From: Phormidium ambiguum IAM M-71
Lineage (GTDB): Bacteria; Cyanobacteriota; Cyanobacteriia; Cyanobacteriales; Aerosakkonemataceae
NCBI RefSeq assembly: GCF_001904725.1
Contig: NZ_MRCE01000015.1
Span: forward strand, 124,001 to 188,000
Length of the DNA stretch: 64,000 nt
Direction of reading: 5' to 3'
How positions within the stretch are numbered: position 1 is the stretch's first letter; every line of letters begins with the position of its first letter. The translations under genes and the position numbers were made by a program. Below the pieces are notes generated by a model. It did no database searches and was not told the DNA's origin. It saw only the letters and a list, made by a program, of their open reading frames with translations. Positions 36,486-44,596 of the stretch are shown here, in pieces.

Positions 36486-36522
36486 AAGACCCCGTTACCT
36501 TCATTTACAGCGGGGTCTTTTG
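36486..36522 (+). terminator. Rho-independent terminator of the tiny gene
   Basis: AAGACCCCG (36486-36494) pairs perfectly with CGGGGTCTT (36511-36519), followed by TTTG and a T-rich stretch. It lies 47 bases after the stop of the 49-residue gene. Confidence 0.85.
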
Positions 36523-36540
36523 ATTTTGGATTTGGACTTT

Positions 36541-36645
36541 ATACCGATTCTCTATGAAGATGCGCTTAATTAACCCCACCCCAAACCCCTCCCCGTCTAC
36601 GGGGAGGGGCTATGATTTAAGCGCAATTTTACAGAGAATTGGTAT
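36541..36645. mobile_element. MITE-like element with imperfect inverted ends
   Basis: The left end (36541-36569, beginning ATACCGATTCTCTATG) and right end (36617-36645, ending GAATTGGTAT) match in about 24 of 29 positions as inverted repeats. Between them lies the palindrome CCCCTCCCCG-TCTA-CGGGGAGGGG (36586-36609). The length of 105 bases and absence of coding capacity fit a miniature inverted-repeat element. Confidence 0.6.
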
Positions 36646-36654
36646 TAGGTTTAA

Positions 36655-36858
36655 TTAATCAGGAACGTACATTTTTACATCTTCGGGAATACTGATTCGG
36701 TAATGTGCTTGCCTATCATTATTATTATTTTCTAATTCTTTATTTTCTAAAGAATAACCACAATCAGCACAGGTATAAGAATAGATAGGAGGAGCATCAA
36801 CGCGCCGTTTTAGCAATTTGACATTAATAATTCCACCACATTGAGGACATGGATTCAT
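36655..36858 (-). CDS. Small zinc-ribbon protein
   Basis: The 67-residue protein contains two CxxC knuckles, CPQC (residues 4-7) and CADC (30-33), in the order MNPCPQCGGIINVKLLKRRV and YSYTCADCGY. These form a probable zinc ribbon of the kind found in nucleic-acid-binding or adaptor proteins. The C-terminal half is polar and Asn-rich. No catalytic motif is seen. The gene is isolated, with a MITE-like element just downstream. Confidence 0.65.
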   Translation of the reverse strand: MNPCPQCGGIINVKLLKRRVDAPPIYSYTCADCGYSLENKELENNNNDRQAHYRISIPEDVKMYVPD

Positions 36859-37010
36859 TTTTTCCTTCCTAAACCTTTTTGGCTTGTGTTTTCAATACTA
36901 CTAATTTTTTTCAAATTAAGCATAAGCGACTATAAACTTAGCACTATTAGGAGTTGAGCAGCAAAAATTTAAGATAAAAGACACAATTAAGAAAGTGGAA
37001 ATAAACAGAG

Positions 37011-38414
37011 ATGCAAAGTATGGAGACAACTTCCCCAACACTTGAAAATATAACAGCAGAATTGCTTGCGGGTGGAAATGATCCCAGCCATTTCGACTGG
37101 CAAGAAGTTTGGTATCCCGTGCATTATGTAGCAGATTTGTCCAAGTTTCAACCTACACCGTTTACTCTGTTGGGAAGAGATATTGTTATTTGGTGGGACA
37201 AAAATGCTTCTACTTGGAGAGTTTTTGATGATAAATGTCCCCATCGTTTGGCGCGTCTTTCTGAAGGTAGAGTTGCTGAAGATGGTTTATTAGAATGTCC
37301 TTATCACGGTTGGGCTTTTGCCGGAAATGGCGATTGTCAGAGGATTCCGCAGCAAGTTGCTGATGGTAAGGCAGAAACTTCTCAAAGGGCTTGTGTTGCT
37401 TCTTTACCAACTATTGAAAAACAAGGTATGTTGTTTGTTTATCCGGGAAAAGCGGAAAATGCGGCATTAACAAAAGTTCCAATTGTAGAAGCGATCGAAG
37501 AAAATTCTGATGAATGGATTTGTATTAATACTTTTCGGGATTTGCCTTATGATGCTTTGACGCTGTTAGAAAATGTTTTGGATGCGAGTCATGTTCCCTA
37601 TACTCATCATCGCACGGTGGGAAATAGAAGTAATGCGGGGCCTGTGGAATTAGAAGTTACTGAGTCTAGTAAACATGGCTTTAAAGGTGTTTGGCAAGAA
37701 GGGCCAAGAAAGGGAACTTTAGGGAGGCAAGATACTACTTTTATTGCTCCAAATTTGATGTGGCATGATTTAACTTCTAAGCAGTTTGGCAGAACTTTAA
37801 CGGTAGTTTATGCTACTCCAATTCGCAAAGGTGAGTGCCGATTATTTGCGATTTTTCCTTTTAAGTTTTCCTCGAAGTTGCCTGGGTTATTTATTAAGTT
37901 GACTCCGCGTTGGTATTCTCATTTGGGGCAAAACCGGGTTTTGGAGGATGACCAAATTTTCTTGCATCATCAAGAACGCTATTTGGCAGAAGTGGGAAGT
38001 GAGAATTTTACTAAGGCGTTTTATTTGCCAACAAAGGCAGATAGTTTTGTGTTTGAGTTGCGTCAATGGATAAATAATTATAGTGTCGATCCATTTCCTA
38101 ATGTTAGTTTGCCTCCGGCTTTATCGCGTGTGGAATTGTTAGACAGGTATCATTCTCATACAACTAAATGTAATAGTTGTCGTAATGCTTTAGCCAACAT
38201 TCAAAAAGTTAGGTTGTGGTTAGGTGCGATCGTGGCGATCGCGTGGACAATTACTCCAATAATCGCAGTTTTACTTCATGAAAAAGCAGTTTTACCTGTA
38301 AGTTTGTTAACTCTATTGAGTCTAAGTTTTGGTGCAGTTTGGTTGTATCTTGGGAAGTTGGAAAAGCGATTTTTCCAAGGTGAGAATGTCCCACCGCGCA
38401 ATATACTGAAATAG
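37011..38414 (+). CDS. Rieske oxygenase of the PAO/Lls1 family
   Basis: The 467-residue non-heme iron oxygenase belongs to the family of pheophorbide a oxygenase, Lls1 and Tic55. The Rieske cluster ligands are Cys76-x-His78 (CPHRLARLSEG) and Cys96-x2-His99 (CPYHGW). The mononuclear iron motif appears as LLENVLDASHVPYTHH. A C-terminal CxxC (TKCNSCRN) and two hydrophobic spans (IVAIAWTITPIIAVLLHE region) anchor it in the thylakoid membrane. Plants use the family in chlorophyll breakdown; cyanobacterial substrates are uncertain. A second Met lies three codons after the first. It is followed by a hairpin repeat and a hydrolase gene. Confidence 0.87.
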   Translation: MQSMETTSPTLENITAELLAGGNDPSHFDWQEVWYPVHYVADLSKFQPTPFTLLGRDIVIWWDKNASTWRVFDDKCPHRLARLSEGRVAEDGLLECPYHGWAFAGNGDCQRIPQQVADGKAETSQRACVASLPTIEKQGMLFVYPGKAENAALTKVPIVEAIEENSDEWICINTFRDLPYDALTLLENVLDASHVPYTHHRTVGNRSNAGPVELEVTESSKHGFKGVWQEGPRKGTLGRQDTTFIAPNLMWHDLTSKQFGRTLTVVYATPIRKGECRLFAIFPFKFSSKLPGLFIKLTPRWYSHLGQNRVLEDDQIFLHHQERYLAEVGSENFTKAFYLPTKADSFVFELRQWINNYSVDPFPNVSLPPALSRVELLDRYHSHTTKCNSCRNALANIQKVRLWLGAIVAIAWTITPIIAVLLHEKAVLPVSLLTLLSLSFGAVWLYLGKLEKRFFQGENVPPRNILK

Positions 38415-38466
38415 GTACGTTGTTGTGCTTCAGCGTTAATAAGAGCGCTGAAGCGCAACAACGTAC
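38415..38466. repeat. Palindromic repeat, GTACGTTGTTGCGC family, copy 2
   Basis: Arms of 21 bases (38415-38435 and 38446-38466) pair with one mismatch around a 10-base loop. It begins one base after the stop codon of the Rieske gene. On a transcript it would form a strong hairpin between two genes. Confidence 0.85.
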
Positions 38467-38509
38467 TTAGATAAAAGTTAATTTGGAGAAAGCTACAAAA
38501 GTGGTAAAA

Positions 38510-39364
38510 ATGCCTGTACGTCAAACTTTATCAACTCCAGAAATTCAACTTTCTTATTTAGAATGGAACCAAGGAAAAGAACCTATATTGTTGTTGCATG
38601 GGTTAGCGGATCATGCTTTGGTTTGGTCAAATTTAGGAGATAATTTAGCGGATGAATTTCATGTTGTAGCGCCAGATATGCGGGGACATGGAGAGAGTAG
38701 TAAACCGGAAAAAGATTATAGTTTTGTTAGTGCGATCGCAGATTTAGAAGCATTAATGGATCGATTAGGATGGCAAAATGCTCACATTTTAGGGCATTCT
38801 TGGACTGGTAAATTAGCGGCTATTTGGGCAAGAAAAAATCCCCAAAAGTTTCGCAGTATGATTTTAGTCGATCCGATTTTTATTTGGAAAATGCCCAGTT
38901 TACTCAAGCTAACATTTCCAATGTTATATCAAGTTTTACCTTTTTTGAAAGGTATGGGGCCATTTGTTACTTATGAACAAGCTGTCGCCCAAGCAAAATT
39001 ATTAAATCAATATCAAGGTTGGACACCTTTACAACAGCAAATTTTCCAAGAAAGTTTGATTCAAAAAGCTGATGGAACTTGGGTAAGTAAATTTACAATT
39101 GCGGCGCGGGATGGGATTTTTGATGAAGTAATGCTAGAACCGGGGTTTGTGAGTGCGATCGATATTCCCAGTTTATTTATCCAGCCAGAAAAAGGCGTAA
39201 ACCGCTTTGATTGGCAATTGCAACCTTATAGAAAGTATCTGAAAAATTTGCAAGTTAGGGAAGTTCCGGGAAATCATTGGGCATTTTTAGTTGCACCAGA
39301 AAAGTTTAATCAAACTATTAGAACATTTTTAATAAATTTGTGTCATGATACAAAACGCACATAA
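38510..39364 (+). CDS. Alpha/beta hydrolase
   Basis: The protein has 284 residues from the ATG at 38510; a TTG frame starts at 38483. The nucleophile elbow is GHSWTG with Ser in HILGHSWTGKLA, the catalytic Asp probably in VDPIF and the His in GNHWAFLV. The oxyanion segment is LLLHGLADHALVW. It belongs to the broad epoxide-hydrolase/lipase-like group. Substrate is unknown. It follows the Rieske oxygenase on the same strand, separated by a hairpin repeat, and precedes a pentapeptide gene by 19 bases, so the three may form one transcript. Confidence 0.82.
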   Translation: MPVRQTLSTPEIQLSYLEWNQGKEPILLLHGLADHALVWSNLGDNLADEFHVVAPDMRGHGESSKPEKDYSFVSAIADLEALMDRLGWQNAHILGHSWTGKLAAIWARKNPQKFRSMILVDPIFIWKMPSLLKLTFPMLYQVLPFLKGMGPFVTYEQAVAQAKLLNQYQGWTPLQQQIFQESLIQKADGTWVSKFTIAARDGIFDEVMLEPGFVSAIDIPSLFIQPEKGVNRFDWQLQPYRKYLKNLQVREVPGNHWAFLVAPEKFNQTIRTFLINLCHDTKRT

Positions 39365-39383
39365 AGGTAAAAGCTAAAAATTT

Positions 39384-40112
39384 ATGAATGTCGAGGAACT
39401 GCTGAGACGATATGCAGCAGCAGAAAGAGATTTTGCTGAAGTAGATTTAGCTGGAGTTAATTTGCGGGAAGCTAATTTGGTAAGTGCTAATCTTCACAGT
39501 GCTAACCTCAGCTATAGTGACTTACGCGAAGCTAGATTAGGACAAACAAATCTAGTCCAAGCCAACCTCAGTCAAGCCAATTTAAGTGAAATAATTCTCT
39601 GGGGTGCGGATTTAACTGAAGCGAATCTTTCTTTAGCTCAATTGCGCGAAGCAGACTTAAGTGGTGCAATATTAATTAGAGCAAACTTAGAACAAACAAA
39701 TTTTGCTAAAGCTTGTTTGTGCGGTTGTAATTTGAGTAATGCTAATTTAGCTAAAGCAATCTTTTTTGAAGCCGATTTCCGTCCTACTTCCCATCAAATA
39801 ACTGATTTAAAAGGCGCGATTTTGAGTCATGCAGACTTTAGTTATGCTCACTTAAATGGAGTGCAATTAAGTCAAGCTAAATTGGATGGTGCTAAACTTT
39901 GTCGCACTAATTTAGCAATTTGGAAAAAGGAGCAAATTCATCAAACAAATCTCAGCGAAGCTAGTTTGCAAGGTGCGGATTTGAGTTACGCTGATTTAAC
40001 AGGAGCAAATTTACAAAAAGCTAATTTATTAGGTGCGGATTTAACCAGAACTATCTTAACTGATGCTAATTTAAAAGGAGCAATTATGCCAGATGGTTCT
40101 GTTCATGATTGA
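39384..40112 (+). CDS. Pentapeptide-repeat protein
   Basis: The 242-residue protein consists of a short N-terminal stretch (MNVEELLRRYAAAERDFAEV) and then about forty A(N/D)LXX pentapeptides, with one interruption near FFEADFRPTSHQITDLKGAI, which could be a loop in the beta-helix. The end GAIMPDGSVHD is like the C-terminus of the HTH-pentapeptide protein at 533. No signal peptide or other domain is seen. Function is unknown; many cyanobacteria have dozens of such genes. Confidence 0.9.
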   Translation: MNVEELLRRYAAAERDFAEVDLAGVNLREANLVSANLHSANLSYSDLREARLGQTNLVQANLSQANLSEIILWGADLTEANLSLAQLREADLSGAILIRANLEQTNFAKACLCGCNLSNANLAKAIFFEADFRPTSHQITDLKGAILSHADFSYAHLNGVQLSQAKLDGAKLCRTNLAIWKKEQIHQTNLSEASLQGADLSYADLTGANLQKANLLGADLTRTILTDANLKGAIMPDGSVHD

Positions 40113-40171
40113 TAGTTTTTAGCAATCATATCTTTTAGACTTATCTGTTCTCCAAATTAATATCCTTGAGT

Positions 40172-40199
40172 GTAGAGGCGTTTTATAAAACGTCTCTAC
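40172..40199. repeat. 28-base near-perfect palindrome
   Basis: The left half GTAGAGGCGTTTTA pairs with TAAAACGTCTCTAC with a single mismatch. It belongs to the class of short palindromes common in cyanobacterial intergenic DNA and lies between the pentapeptide gene and hemN. Confidence 0.75.
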
Positions 40200-40355
40200 T
40201 TCTGTCGCTGTATATCATACTTTGAGCAATTTTATTCATCACCATTAAATATTAAAAAATATTAAGCATTTAATAACTAAATAGCGATTTAAGGTTAAAT
40301 AATTATTCATAGCTGAATCATCCCTGAAAATTATTTAACTGTGGAGACAAGGTAG

Positions 40356-41741
40356 ATGACATTTTCCTTACAGGATGTAAGTTTTGACTTCGATTTAATT
40401 AAAAAATATGATAATCCCACTCCCAGATACACTAGTTATCCACCTGCAAATGAGTTAAGAAAAGATTTTACGGAGTTAGATTATCGTCAAGCAATTGAGG
40501 CTTCTAATTATCGTCATACGCCTTTATCCTTGTATTTTCATTTGCCTTTCTGTCAAACAGCTTGTTATTTTTGTGGTTGCAATGTAGTTGTTTCCAATAA
40601 CAAAAGAATTGCGGAAAATTATCTAGATTTTTTAGCCAAAGAAATTGAAATGACCTCGAATTTAATTGATTCGCGGCGGAAAGTTTTACAATTGCATTGG
40701 GGTGGGGGAACACCAAATTATTTATCTTTGGAACAGGTAGATTTGCTTTGGGAAAATATCAATCGTCATTTTGATATTGACTCTAAGGCAGAAATTTCGA
40801 TCGAAGTTAATCCTAGATATATAGACAGAAATTACATTTTCTTCTTAAAATCACTAGGGTTTAACAGAATTAGTTTTGGCATTCAAGATTTTAATCCTCA
40901 AGTACAAGAAGCGGTGAATCGGGTACAACCAGAAAAAATGCTTTTTGAAGCGATGGAATGGATTAAAGATGCGGGTTTTGAAAGTGTGAATGTTGACTTA
41001 ATTTATGGTTTACCTTTCCAAAGTTTGCAAACATTTGAAGACACCATTGCTAAGACAATTAAACTAGATCCCGATCGCATTGCGGTGTTTAATTTTGCTT
41101 ATGTTCCCTGGATGAAACCTGTACAAAAAAATATCCCGGAAGCTGCGTTACCGAAAGCGCAGGAAAAGTTGGAAATTTGGCAAATGACGATTCAAGAGAT
41201 TACTGATAATGGTTATGTATTTATCGGGATGGATCACTTTGCTAAGCCGAATGATGAATTAGCGATCGCGCAACAACAAAAATCTTTAAAACGCAACTTC
41301 CAAGGTTATACAACTAAACCAGAAATCGATCTTTTCGGTTTTGGTGCAACTTCAATTAGTATGTTGGAAGATACTTTGGCGCAAAATCATAAAACATTGA
41401 AAGAATATTACCAAGCAATTGAAACTGGTTGTTTACCTGTAAGTCAAGGCTTTAAACTCAGTCGCGCTGATATTTTACGCCGCGATGCGATCATGCAAAT
41501 TATGTCTAACTTCCAGTTGGATAAAGCAGAAATCGAAGCCAAATATCATATCGATTTTAATACTTATTTTGCGCCAGAGTTACAAGCATTAAAACCGTTA
41601 GAAAAGGATGGTTTAGTTGAGTTATTTAGTAATCGAATTGAGATTACCTCGATAGGAAGGTTATTAGTAAGAAACATCGCTGTCATTTTTGATACCTACG
41701 CTAAACCAAGAACAGAAAATTTGTTTTCTAGGGCGATTTAA
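40356..41741 (+). CDS. hemN: Oxygen-independent coproporphyrinogen III oxidase
   Basis: The 461-residue radical SAM enzyme converts coproporphyrinogen III to protoporphyrinogen IX without oxygen. The iron-sulfur motif is Cys66-x3-Cys70-x2-Cys73 with the extra Cys75 (FCQTACYFCGC), as in authentic E. coli HemN rather than HemW. The N-terminal PTPRYTSYPPANEL and the segments HWGGGTPNYL and NVDLIYGLPFQSLQTF are diagnostic. It serves chlorophyll and heme synthesis at low oxygen; cyanobacteria normally also have the aerobic HemF. The gene precedes hemJ by 141 bases. Confidence 0.95.
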   Translation: MTFSLQDVSFDFDLIKKYDNPTPRYTSYPPANELRKDFTELDYRQAIEASNYRHTPLSLYFHLPFCQTACYFCGCNVVVSNNKRIAENYLDFLAKEIEMTSNLIDSRRKVLQLHWGGGTPNYLSLEQVDLLWENINRHFDIDSKAEISIEVNPRYIDRNYIFFLKSLGFNRISFGIQDFNPQVQEAVNRVQPEKMLFEAMEWIKDAGFESVNVDLIYGLPFQSLQTFEDTIAKTIKLDPDRIAVFNFAYVPWMKPVQKNIPEAALPKAQEKLEIWQMTIQEITDNGYVFIGMDHFAKPNDELAIAQQQKSLKRNFQGYTTKPEIDLFGFGATSISMLEDTLAQNHKTLKEYYQAIETGCLPVSQGFKLSRADILRRDAIMQIMSNFQLDKAEIEAKYHIDFNTYFAPELQALKPLEKDGLVELFSNRIEITSIGRLLVRNIAVIFDTYAKPRTENLFSRAI

Positions 41742-41882
41742 TCATAATTAAGACGATCGATCCCCCCTAATCCCCCTTAACAAGGGGGGACAAGTCTGCA
41801 AATTTGATATTACTTAACGTGCGATCGCAACACCTCCCACAATGCTAAAATGTTGGGTCGAGACTTTTGCAGGAAATGAGTC

Positions 41883-42449
41883 ATGGCTTATCTTTGGTTT
41901 AAAACATTTCACATAATAGGAATTGTTGTTTGGTTTGCTGGGTTATTTTATATAGTGCGTTTGTTTGTTTACCATGCTGAAGCAGAGGAAAAACCCGAAC
42001 CTGCAAAAACAATTCTCAAGCAACAATATGAAATCATGGAGAAACGCCTTTACAAAATTATTACTACACCGGGAATGGTAGTAACAGCATCAATGGCGAT
42101 CGCAATTCTCTTCACAGAACCCGAAGTTTTAAAAAGTCCTTGGCTACATTTTAAATTACTTTTAGTCGCCGCTTTAATTGGTTATCATTTTTACTGCGGT
42201 CGAATTATGAAACAATTAGCCGCCGGAACATCTACTTGGAAAAGCGAACAATTTCGGATATTAAATGAAGTTCCGACTGTTTTGTTATTGGCGATCGTTT
42301 TGTTAGCGGTTTTCAAACAAAGCTTACCAGTAAATTCAGCTATTGCTAGCCTTGTGGCGTTAACTTTGGTAATTGTGGCGATTTATAAAATTTATGCCAA
42401 AATTCGCCAACAAAATGAAAGTAAGATGGATTTAGCAACTAAGTCTTAG
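41883..42449 (+). CDS. hemJ: Protoporphyrinogen IX oxidase HemJ
   Basis: The 188-residue membrane protein oxidises protoporphyrinogen IX to protoporphyrin IX in most cyanobacteria. It has four hydrophobic spans. The heme-ligand candidate is His10 in WFKTFHIIGIVVWFAGLFYI. The stretches EKRLYKIITTPGMVV and KLLLVAALIGYHFYCGRIMK are characteristic. The spacing and order place it directly after hemN, the enzyme for the previous step. The start follows GGAAATGAGTC. Confidence is high because the family is distinctive. Confidence 0.93.
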   Translation: MAYLWFKTFHIIGIVVWFAGLFYIVRLFVYHAEAEEKPEPAKTILKQQYEIMEKRLYKIITTPGMVVTASMAIAILFTEPEVLKSPWLHFKLLLVAALIGYHFYCGRIMKQLAAGTSTWKSEQFRILNEVPTVLLLAIVLLAVFKQSLPVNSAIASLVALTLVIVAIYKIYAKIRQQNESKMDLATKS

Positions 42450-42600
42450 GTTTGAGATATTTTTTTAACCGCAGATGAACGCAGATGAACGCAGATGAAA
42501 ACATAAATTCTTCTTCTCTCTTCTTTCTTCTTCCTTCGCGTCCTACCCTACGGGAAGGCTACGCCTAATGCGTCCTTTGCGGTTCAAAAAATAATCTCTG

Positions 42601-43308
42601 CTACCCAGCAGTTACTAACTGCAAATTAGCATTAGATAACTGTCCATCCTCCATGTGAACAATGCGATCGGCAATATCCAAAATCCGATTATCATGAGTC
42701 ACCATCAAGATAGTACAACCCTGTTCCTTAGCCAACTTTTGCATCAAATTCACCACATCTCGACCCGACTTTTTATCTAAAGCAGCAGTCGGTTCATCAG
42801 CCAAAACAATCTTCGGATGACTGACTAAAGCCCGCGCAATTGCTACCCGTTGTTTTTGTCCCCCAGATAAATCCTCCGGGTAGTAATTAATCCGATTTCC
42901 CAACCCTACAACTTCTAACATTTCAGCGGATTTCGATCGCATTTCCGCCACCGAATATTCCCGATGTAATTCCAATCCCATTTGTACATTTTGTTGCGCC
43001 GTTAAACTCTTATGTAAATTGTGTGCTTGGAAAATATAACCAATGCGACGACGCGCTTCAACTAACTCTTTTGCCGAAGCATTACACAACTCTTTATTTA
43101 ACACTTTCAGACTACCATGACTAACAGAACGTAGTCCACCAATTAAAGTTAAAAGAGTAGTTTTTCCCGATCCAGAAGGGCCTGTTAAAATGATAACTTC
43201 TCCCGCTTGAATTTCCAAACTAACATCAAAAAGTACCTGTTTTCTCAGTTGACCTTGACCGAAGAAATGATCGAGATTTTTGATATCAATTACTGGTGAT
43301 TTAAACAT
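42601..43308 (-). CDS. devA: DevA-family ABC transporter ATPase
   Basis: The protein has 235 residues from the ATG at 43308; the longer open frame to 43371 runs into devC. It drives a MacB-like exporter formed with DevC and DevB. Walker A is LTGPSGSGKTTLL, the signature LSGGQKQR, and Walker B LADEPTAALD; the Q-loop region is IFQAHNLHKSL. It is the last gene of the devBCA operon, 16 bases after devC. DevBCA exports glycolipids in heterocyst-forming species, but homologues occur in non-heterocystous species too, so this does not prove heterocysts. Confidence 0.88.
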   Translation of the reverse strand: MFKSPVIDIKNLDHFFGQGQLRKQVLFDVSLEIQAGEVIILTGPSGSGKTTLLTLIGGLRSVSHGSLKVLNKELCNASAKELVEARRRIGYIFQAHNLHKSLTAQQNVQMGLELHREYSVAEMRSKSAEMLEVVGLGNRINYYPEDLSGGQKQRVAIARALVSHPKIVLADEPTAALDKKSGRDVVNLMQKLAKEQGCTILMVTHDNRILDIADRIVHMEDGQLSNANLQLVTAG

Positions 43309-43324
43309 CTTTTCAAACTCGTAA

Positions 43325-44500
43325 TTAGAACATATCAGCAGGATCGGCAGCTTGCAATTTCCGAGTAGCAATTACGCCAGAAATAGCACACATAATCATT
43401 GTTAAAATTAGCACTTGCAAAGCTCTAGCAATGGTCATATACATTGGTAAATTAGTCGCAATTCGGGTTAAGCGATACATTCCCAAAGACACAGCTACCC
43501 CAGGAATAAATCCCAGAATTGCTAATATTACCGCTTCTTCAAATACCACACCTAAAAAGTAAGCATGACTGTATCCCATTGCTTTAAAAGTGGCGTATTC
43601 TCCAATATGATCGTTAACATCAGTTGACAGGACTTGATAGACAATAATTACCCCTACCAAAAATCCCATTGTTACGCCTAAACTAAATACAAAACCGATC
43701 GCAGTATTTGTAGACCAATAATTCTTTTCAAATTCGACAAACTCTTGCTTCGTTAACACTTTGACATCACTCGGCAAATAAGCTTTTAAAGATGTGGCAA
43801 CTTGCTGAGGATCGTATCCTGGCTGTAATTCAATTAAGCCAATGTTAACGCTAGAAGCTGATTTTCTGGGAAACAACATCAAAAAGTTTTGATCGCTGGT
43901 CATCAAACTGCCATCAGCAGCAAAAGAAGCGCCAACTTGATATAATCCACTGATGTTAATAGTGCGTCTTTCTAACTCAGTGTTAACTGTTTGACCTTGG
44001 GAAATTTTAGCAATTGTTTCTTGATATGTTCCTCGCGCCGCTCGATCGAACAACATCGTATCTGGCATTTTAATTAGATGCAAATTCTGCTGCAATTCTG
44101 GTAAATCAAAAGCAGGCTTGTTTGGATTAAATCCTAATACCAAAATGTTGGTTTCTTTTTGAGTTTCGGGATTTTTCCAATTAGCAATATTTACATATAA
44201 AGGATCGGCTGATTTTACTCCCTCGACACTCATTGCTTGATACAAACGTCGGCGGGGAAAAGTAGAAATATTAATTAAATTTCGACCTTGGGGATTGATT
44301 AATACTAAATCAGCATTTAAGTCTTGATGCAATCTGGTGTTACTATCGTACAATGCTGTTTGAAAACCTAACTGCATCATGATTAAAACATCGGCAAAAG
44401 CTACTCCTGAAATTGCTACAATTAAACGGCTTTTTTGTTTGGCTAATTGTAACCAACCTAAAGGAGTGCGGCGGCGGATTTGTTGGATGAAACCAATCAT
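43325..44500 (-). CDS. devC: DevC-family ABC exporter permease
   Basis: The 391-residue permease has the FtsX/MacB-like layout: a first span near LIVAISGVAFADVLIMMQLG, a large periplasmic domain (about residues 55-260), then three spans (GFVFSLGVTMGFLVGVIIVY onward) with the motif HIGEYATFKAMGYSHAYFLG. The end ATRKLQAADPADMF is typical. It works with DevA and the periplasmic adaptor DevB to span the inner membrane. It lies 96 bases after devB, with a GAACCGC-type repeat in between. Confidence 0.9.
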   Translation of the reverse strand: MIGFIQQIRRRTPLGWLQLAKQKSRLIVAISGVAFADVLIMMQLGFQTALYDSNTRLHQDLNADLVLINPQGRNLINISTFPRRRLYQAMSVEGVKSADPLYVNIANWKNPETQKETNILVLGFNPNKPAFDLPELQQNLHLIKMPDTMLFDRAARGTYQETIAKISQGQTVNTELERRTINISGLYQVGASFAADGSLMTSDQNFLMLFPRKSASSVNIGLIELQPGYDPQQVATSLKAYLPSDVKVLTKQEFVEFEKNYWSTNTAIGFVFSLGVTMGFLVGVIIVYQVLSTDVNDHIGEYATFKAMGYSHAYFLGVVFEEAVILAILGFIPGVAVSLGMYRLTRIATNLPMYMTIARALQVLILTMIMCAISGVIATRKLQAADPADMF

Positions 44501-44528
44501 ATAGGAATCCTATTTGAGGTGTAAAAGA

Positions 44529-44575
44529 GTTTTTTGAACCGCTCCAGGCGCAGAGGACGCAGAGAGAAGAGAGAG
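44529..44575. repeat. GAACCGC dispersed repeat in the dev operon
   Basis: A degenerate GAACCGCTCCAGGCGCAGAG copy lies between devB and devC, inside the transcription unit. Confidence 0.5.
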
Positions 44576-44596
44576 TTTATAACTTATTAATAGTTG

